Below are positions 14,445-16,306 of a stretch of DNA of 16,306 bases, one piece after another. The translations under genes were made by a program, and so were the position numbers. Source of the DNA: an uncultured Victivallales bacterium (lineage in GTDB: Bacteria > Verrucomicrobiota > Lentisphaeria > Oligosphaerales > JAFGRS01). The DNA lies in the NCBI GenBank assembly GCA_903834675.1, contig CAILKC010000097.1:1-16306 (forward strand), read 5' to 3'. Numbering within the stretch: position 1 is the first letter of the stretch; each line of letters begins with the position of its first letter. The notes beneath the pieces are model-generated. The model was not told the origin of the DNA. It saw nothing but the letters and a program-made list of their open reading frames with translations, and made no database searches.

Positions 14445-16306
14445 TTACCGGACCACGGTCTGCCCGTAGCCCCGGCAGGAGAAACGGCCTAACCTGGCGT
14501 ACTCGCCTTCGAGCGTGATCGTGGTGGCATGGATCTTGATCCCCCTCGCGGCCGGGTCGCTCGGGTCGCCGGCCAGAGTCAGTGCGGCTGCCTGACCCGC
14601 GAGCCTGCCGGTCACGCGGTAGGTGTAATGCACCCCATGCGAAAGGGTCAGAATGGCCTTTCCGGTGAGGGTTCGGCTGCTCTGCGCGAGTTGGAACTCC
14701 AGCGTCCAGGTGCCAACCATCGACTCCGGGATGTCAAGAGCCACGTGGGTGTTCACCCGGGTGGTCGTACCGTCGACCCTGGTGCTACCCGTCACGAACC
14801 CCACAAGCTGGTGGTTGGCGAGGTCTAGCGTCAGGTTCAGGGCCAGGGTCACGCTGATCGTCCTGGCCGGGTTGGCGCCCCTCAGCGCGAGGCTGACGAC
14901 AACCGTATCGCCACGGCCCTTCACACTGCCCCTGACGGGCATGCTCACGGTGGCGCCTTTGGCAACCGTGTACGTCGCGCTGCCGACCAGTTTGCCAGCG
15001 GTATCGTGGGTCAAATCCAGCCCGAGGTAGTCGTCCGCCAGCGCGGTGCCGTAGGTGCCGCTCAGGTCCCACAGGCCGGTGCCCGCAGCCACGCCCGCCG
15101 CGTCCATTCTGGCCTCGAAGTCGCCATGCGGCGCCACCGCAACGGCGACCGGCCGGAATGACGCGGTCAGGAGCTGGTCCCCCAGTACATTCTTCACCGT
15201 GCGCGGGTTGTCCAGGTTCTCCGCCGCCTCGTCGTCCCAGCGCTCGAACACATAGCCGTAGTTTGCCAGCGCCAACACCGGTGCGGTCGTATCCTTGCCG
15301 TGGTCGACCGACTGCATAGTCTCACCCTCGAGCGCGCCCGCCCCGGCGGCCGCAAAGCGCACTACCCACTGCCGCGCGGTGAAGCGCCAGGTGGTCGCGT
15401 CCGTGATCCCGGCGAATGCGTTTCCGGCGACGTCATGGAAGCAGGTTCCGGCGATCAGCACATAGTAGGCACTTCCCGCCACCAGGCGCGTTGGCGCGAT
15501 GGAGACGCTCAGGCCGACAATGACCACAGTCCCGCGGGCCTCGACCGGAATACGCTCGAACAGGCTGCCGTCGGCATTCATGATGCAGACGTCCCCCGTG
15601 CCCGCCAAGACCGCTTCACTGAAGGTTACGGAGAGCGCGGCCTCATGGGCGACGCCGACCGCGCCGTCCGCTGGGGTGACGGCGGTAACACTCGGCGGCG
15701 AGGTATCGACGACCTCCAGCGACCGTTCCGCCACCGCGGTCACCCAGTTAGCGGCGTCGTCGGGAGTGAAGCTCACGCTCAGCGTGTGGGTGCCCCTGGT
15801 GAGTACGGTACCCGCCGCTGGTGTGTAGGTGAAGCTGCCGGTGATGGCGGCCGTGGCATTAAGCTGGGACTCTCCCAATGCTGTGCCGTACTCGATGGAC
15901 GTCGGCGGCAGCCAGTCGAGACTCGGCGTGGCCTGGCCGATCGTCAGCGTGCCGTTGGTCTTGGTGACCGTGTAGTTGGGCAGACGACCCGCGGGATCGA
16001 GCAGGGTCGGGGTGATGGCTTCGGCCGTGGCCGGGCCGTAGACGCCGACAGGGGTCGCCAGGACCGCCGCACTCGCATAGGTGGCCGTGATGGCGTCGCC
16101 GGCCACCACGCCGGTCAGGACGCCGCCGAATGCCGGATTGGCGGCGCCGTAGGACCGCCCGGCGTCGCTGGCCGTGACGCTCAGGGCGGCGCGGCTGACG
16201 GTGAGGGCACCGTCGACATAGGCGATGGTGTAGTTGCCCAGGCCGGTGCCCACGGCGGCACTCGGAACGATGGCGTAGGGCGTCGGGGCCACGCTGGCGG
16301 TGGCCG
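14445..16306 (-). CDS. C-terminal part of a large secreted MBG/Ig-like repeat protein
   Basis: The reading frame is open to the right edge of the window, so the start and any signal peptide are not seen; about 620 residues are visible. Counting from codon 16290-16292, there is the end of one MBG repeat (1-33), a second complete MBG repeat (34-118, closing with PNYTVTKTNGTLTIGQ), a bacterial Ig-like domain (about 119-193, FTYTPAAGTVLTRGTHTL), an SbsA-type Ig domain (about 197-305, VTPADGAVGVAHEAALSVTF), an InlB-like divergent repeat (about 310-385, YGYVFERWDD) and a beta-rich C-terminal domain (about 395-615) that I do not recognise. No PEP-CTERM or sortase-type anchor is seen at the end (SCRGYGQTVVR). 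Such proteins are surface or secreted adhesin-like scaffolds; the ligand is unknown. Confidence 0.85.
   Translation of the reverse strand, partial: ATASVAPTPYAIVPSAAVGTGLGNYTIAYVDGALTVSRAALSVTASDAGRSYGAANPAFGGVLTGVVAGDAITATYASAAVLATPVGVYGPATAEAITPTLLDPAGRLPNYTVTKTNGTLTIGQATPSLDWLPPTSIEYGTALGESQLNATAAITGSFTYTPAAGTVLTRGTHTLSVSFTPDDAANWVTAVAERSLEVVDTSPPSVTAVTPADGAVGVAHEAALSVTFSEAVLAGTGDVCIMNADGSLFERIPVEARGTVVIVGLSVSIAPTRLVAGSAYYVLIAGTCFHDVAGNAFAGITDATTWRFTARQWVVRFAAAGAGALEGETMQSVDHGKDTTAPVLALANYGYVFERWDDEAAENLDNPRTVKNVLGDQLLTASFRPVAVAVAPHGDFEARMDAAGVAAGTGLWDLSGTYGTALADDYLGLDLTHDTAGKLVGSATYTVAKGATVSMPVRGSVKGRGDTVVVSLALRGANPARTISVTLALNLTLDLANHQLVGFVTGSTRVDGTTTRVNTHVALDIPESMVGTWTLEFQLAQSSRTLTGKAILTLSHGVHYTYRVTGRLAGQAAALTLAGDPSDPAARGIKIHATTITLEGEYARLGRFSCRGYGQTVVR

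Noticed and set aside
14445..14480. PEP-CTERM or LPXTG surface anchor at the end of the repeat protein
   Set aside because: The C-terminus lacks the motif, the hydrophobic helix and the basic tail arrangement these signals need.

Overview
This is a GC-rich bacterial chromosome segment. It has large non-coding gaps full of palindromic and dispersed repeats, plus a secreted modular protein built from MBG/Ig-like repeats. Together with a DUF58/TgpA pair and an amino-sugar operon, this points to a member of the PVC superphylum (Verrucomicrobiota, Kiritimatiellota or Lentisphaerota). That placement is an inference from gene style and repeat style, because no rRNA or other taxonomic marker is present.

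Layout. 1-656: repeat-rich DNA with one copy of a dispersed GC-rich repeat, a short simple-repeat tail, a 22-bp motif that recurs near 9.9 and 10.4 kb, and a small frameshifted minus-strand reading frame (372-600). 657-3326 (minus): a soluble PAS-containing histidine kinase followed by a sigma-54-dependent NtrC-type response regulator, forming one two-component operon. 3327-4573: about 1.2 kb without a convincing gene, holding a run of short perfect stem-loops, a 16-bp palindrome, the second copy of the dispersed repeat and an AACCCTC heptamer array. 4574-8090 (plus): overlapping genes for a DUF58 membrane protein and a TgpA-like membrane transglutaminase. 8283-9614 (minus): citrate synthase. 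9615-10561: non-coding DNA containing a 484-bp MITE-like block bounded by imperfect 22-bp inverted repeats and filled with nested palindromes. 10562-14130 (plus): a tight operon of a NagA-like deacetylase, a divergent NagB-like protein and a class-III PLP aminotransferase. 14131-14444: short hairpins and a two-unit 37-bp tandem repeat between convergent genes. 14445 to the right edge (minus): the C-terminal part of a large MBG/Ig-like repeat protein.

How the genes fit together. The kinase and regulator form a phosphorelay that would activate sigma-54 promoters; no target promoter could be identified here. DUF58 and TgpA proteins normally work with a MoxR AAA+ ATPase in the cell envelope, but no MoxR gene lies immediately upstream in this window. 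The nagA-nagB-aminotransferase trio looks like an amino-sugar or amino-compound catabolic unit. The NagB homologue has Thr where NagB has the active-site Asp141, and the NagA homologue has changed substrate-side residues while keeping its metal ligands, so the substrate may not be GlcNAc-6-phosphate. The most notable points are this modified amino-sugar cassette, the MITE-like element, and the related repeats found in several of the gaps.
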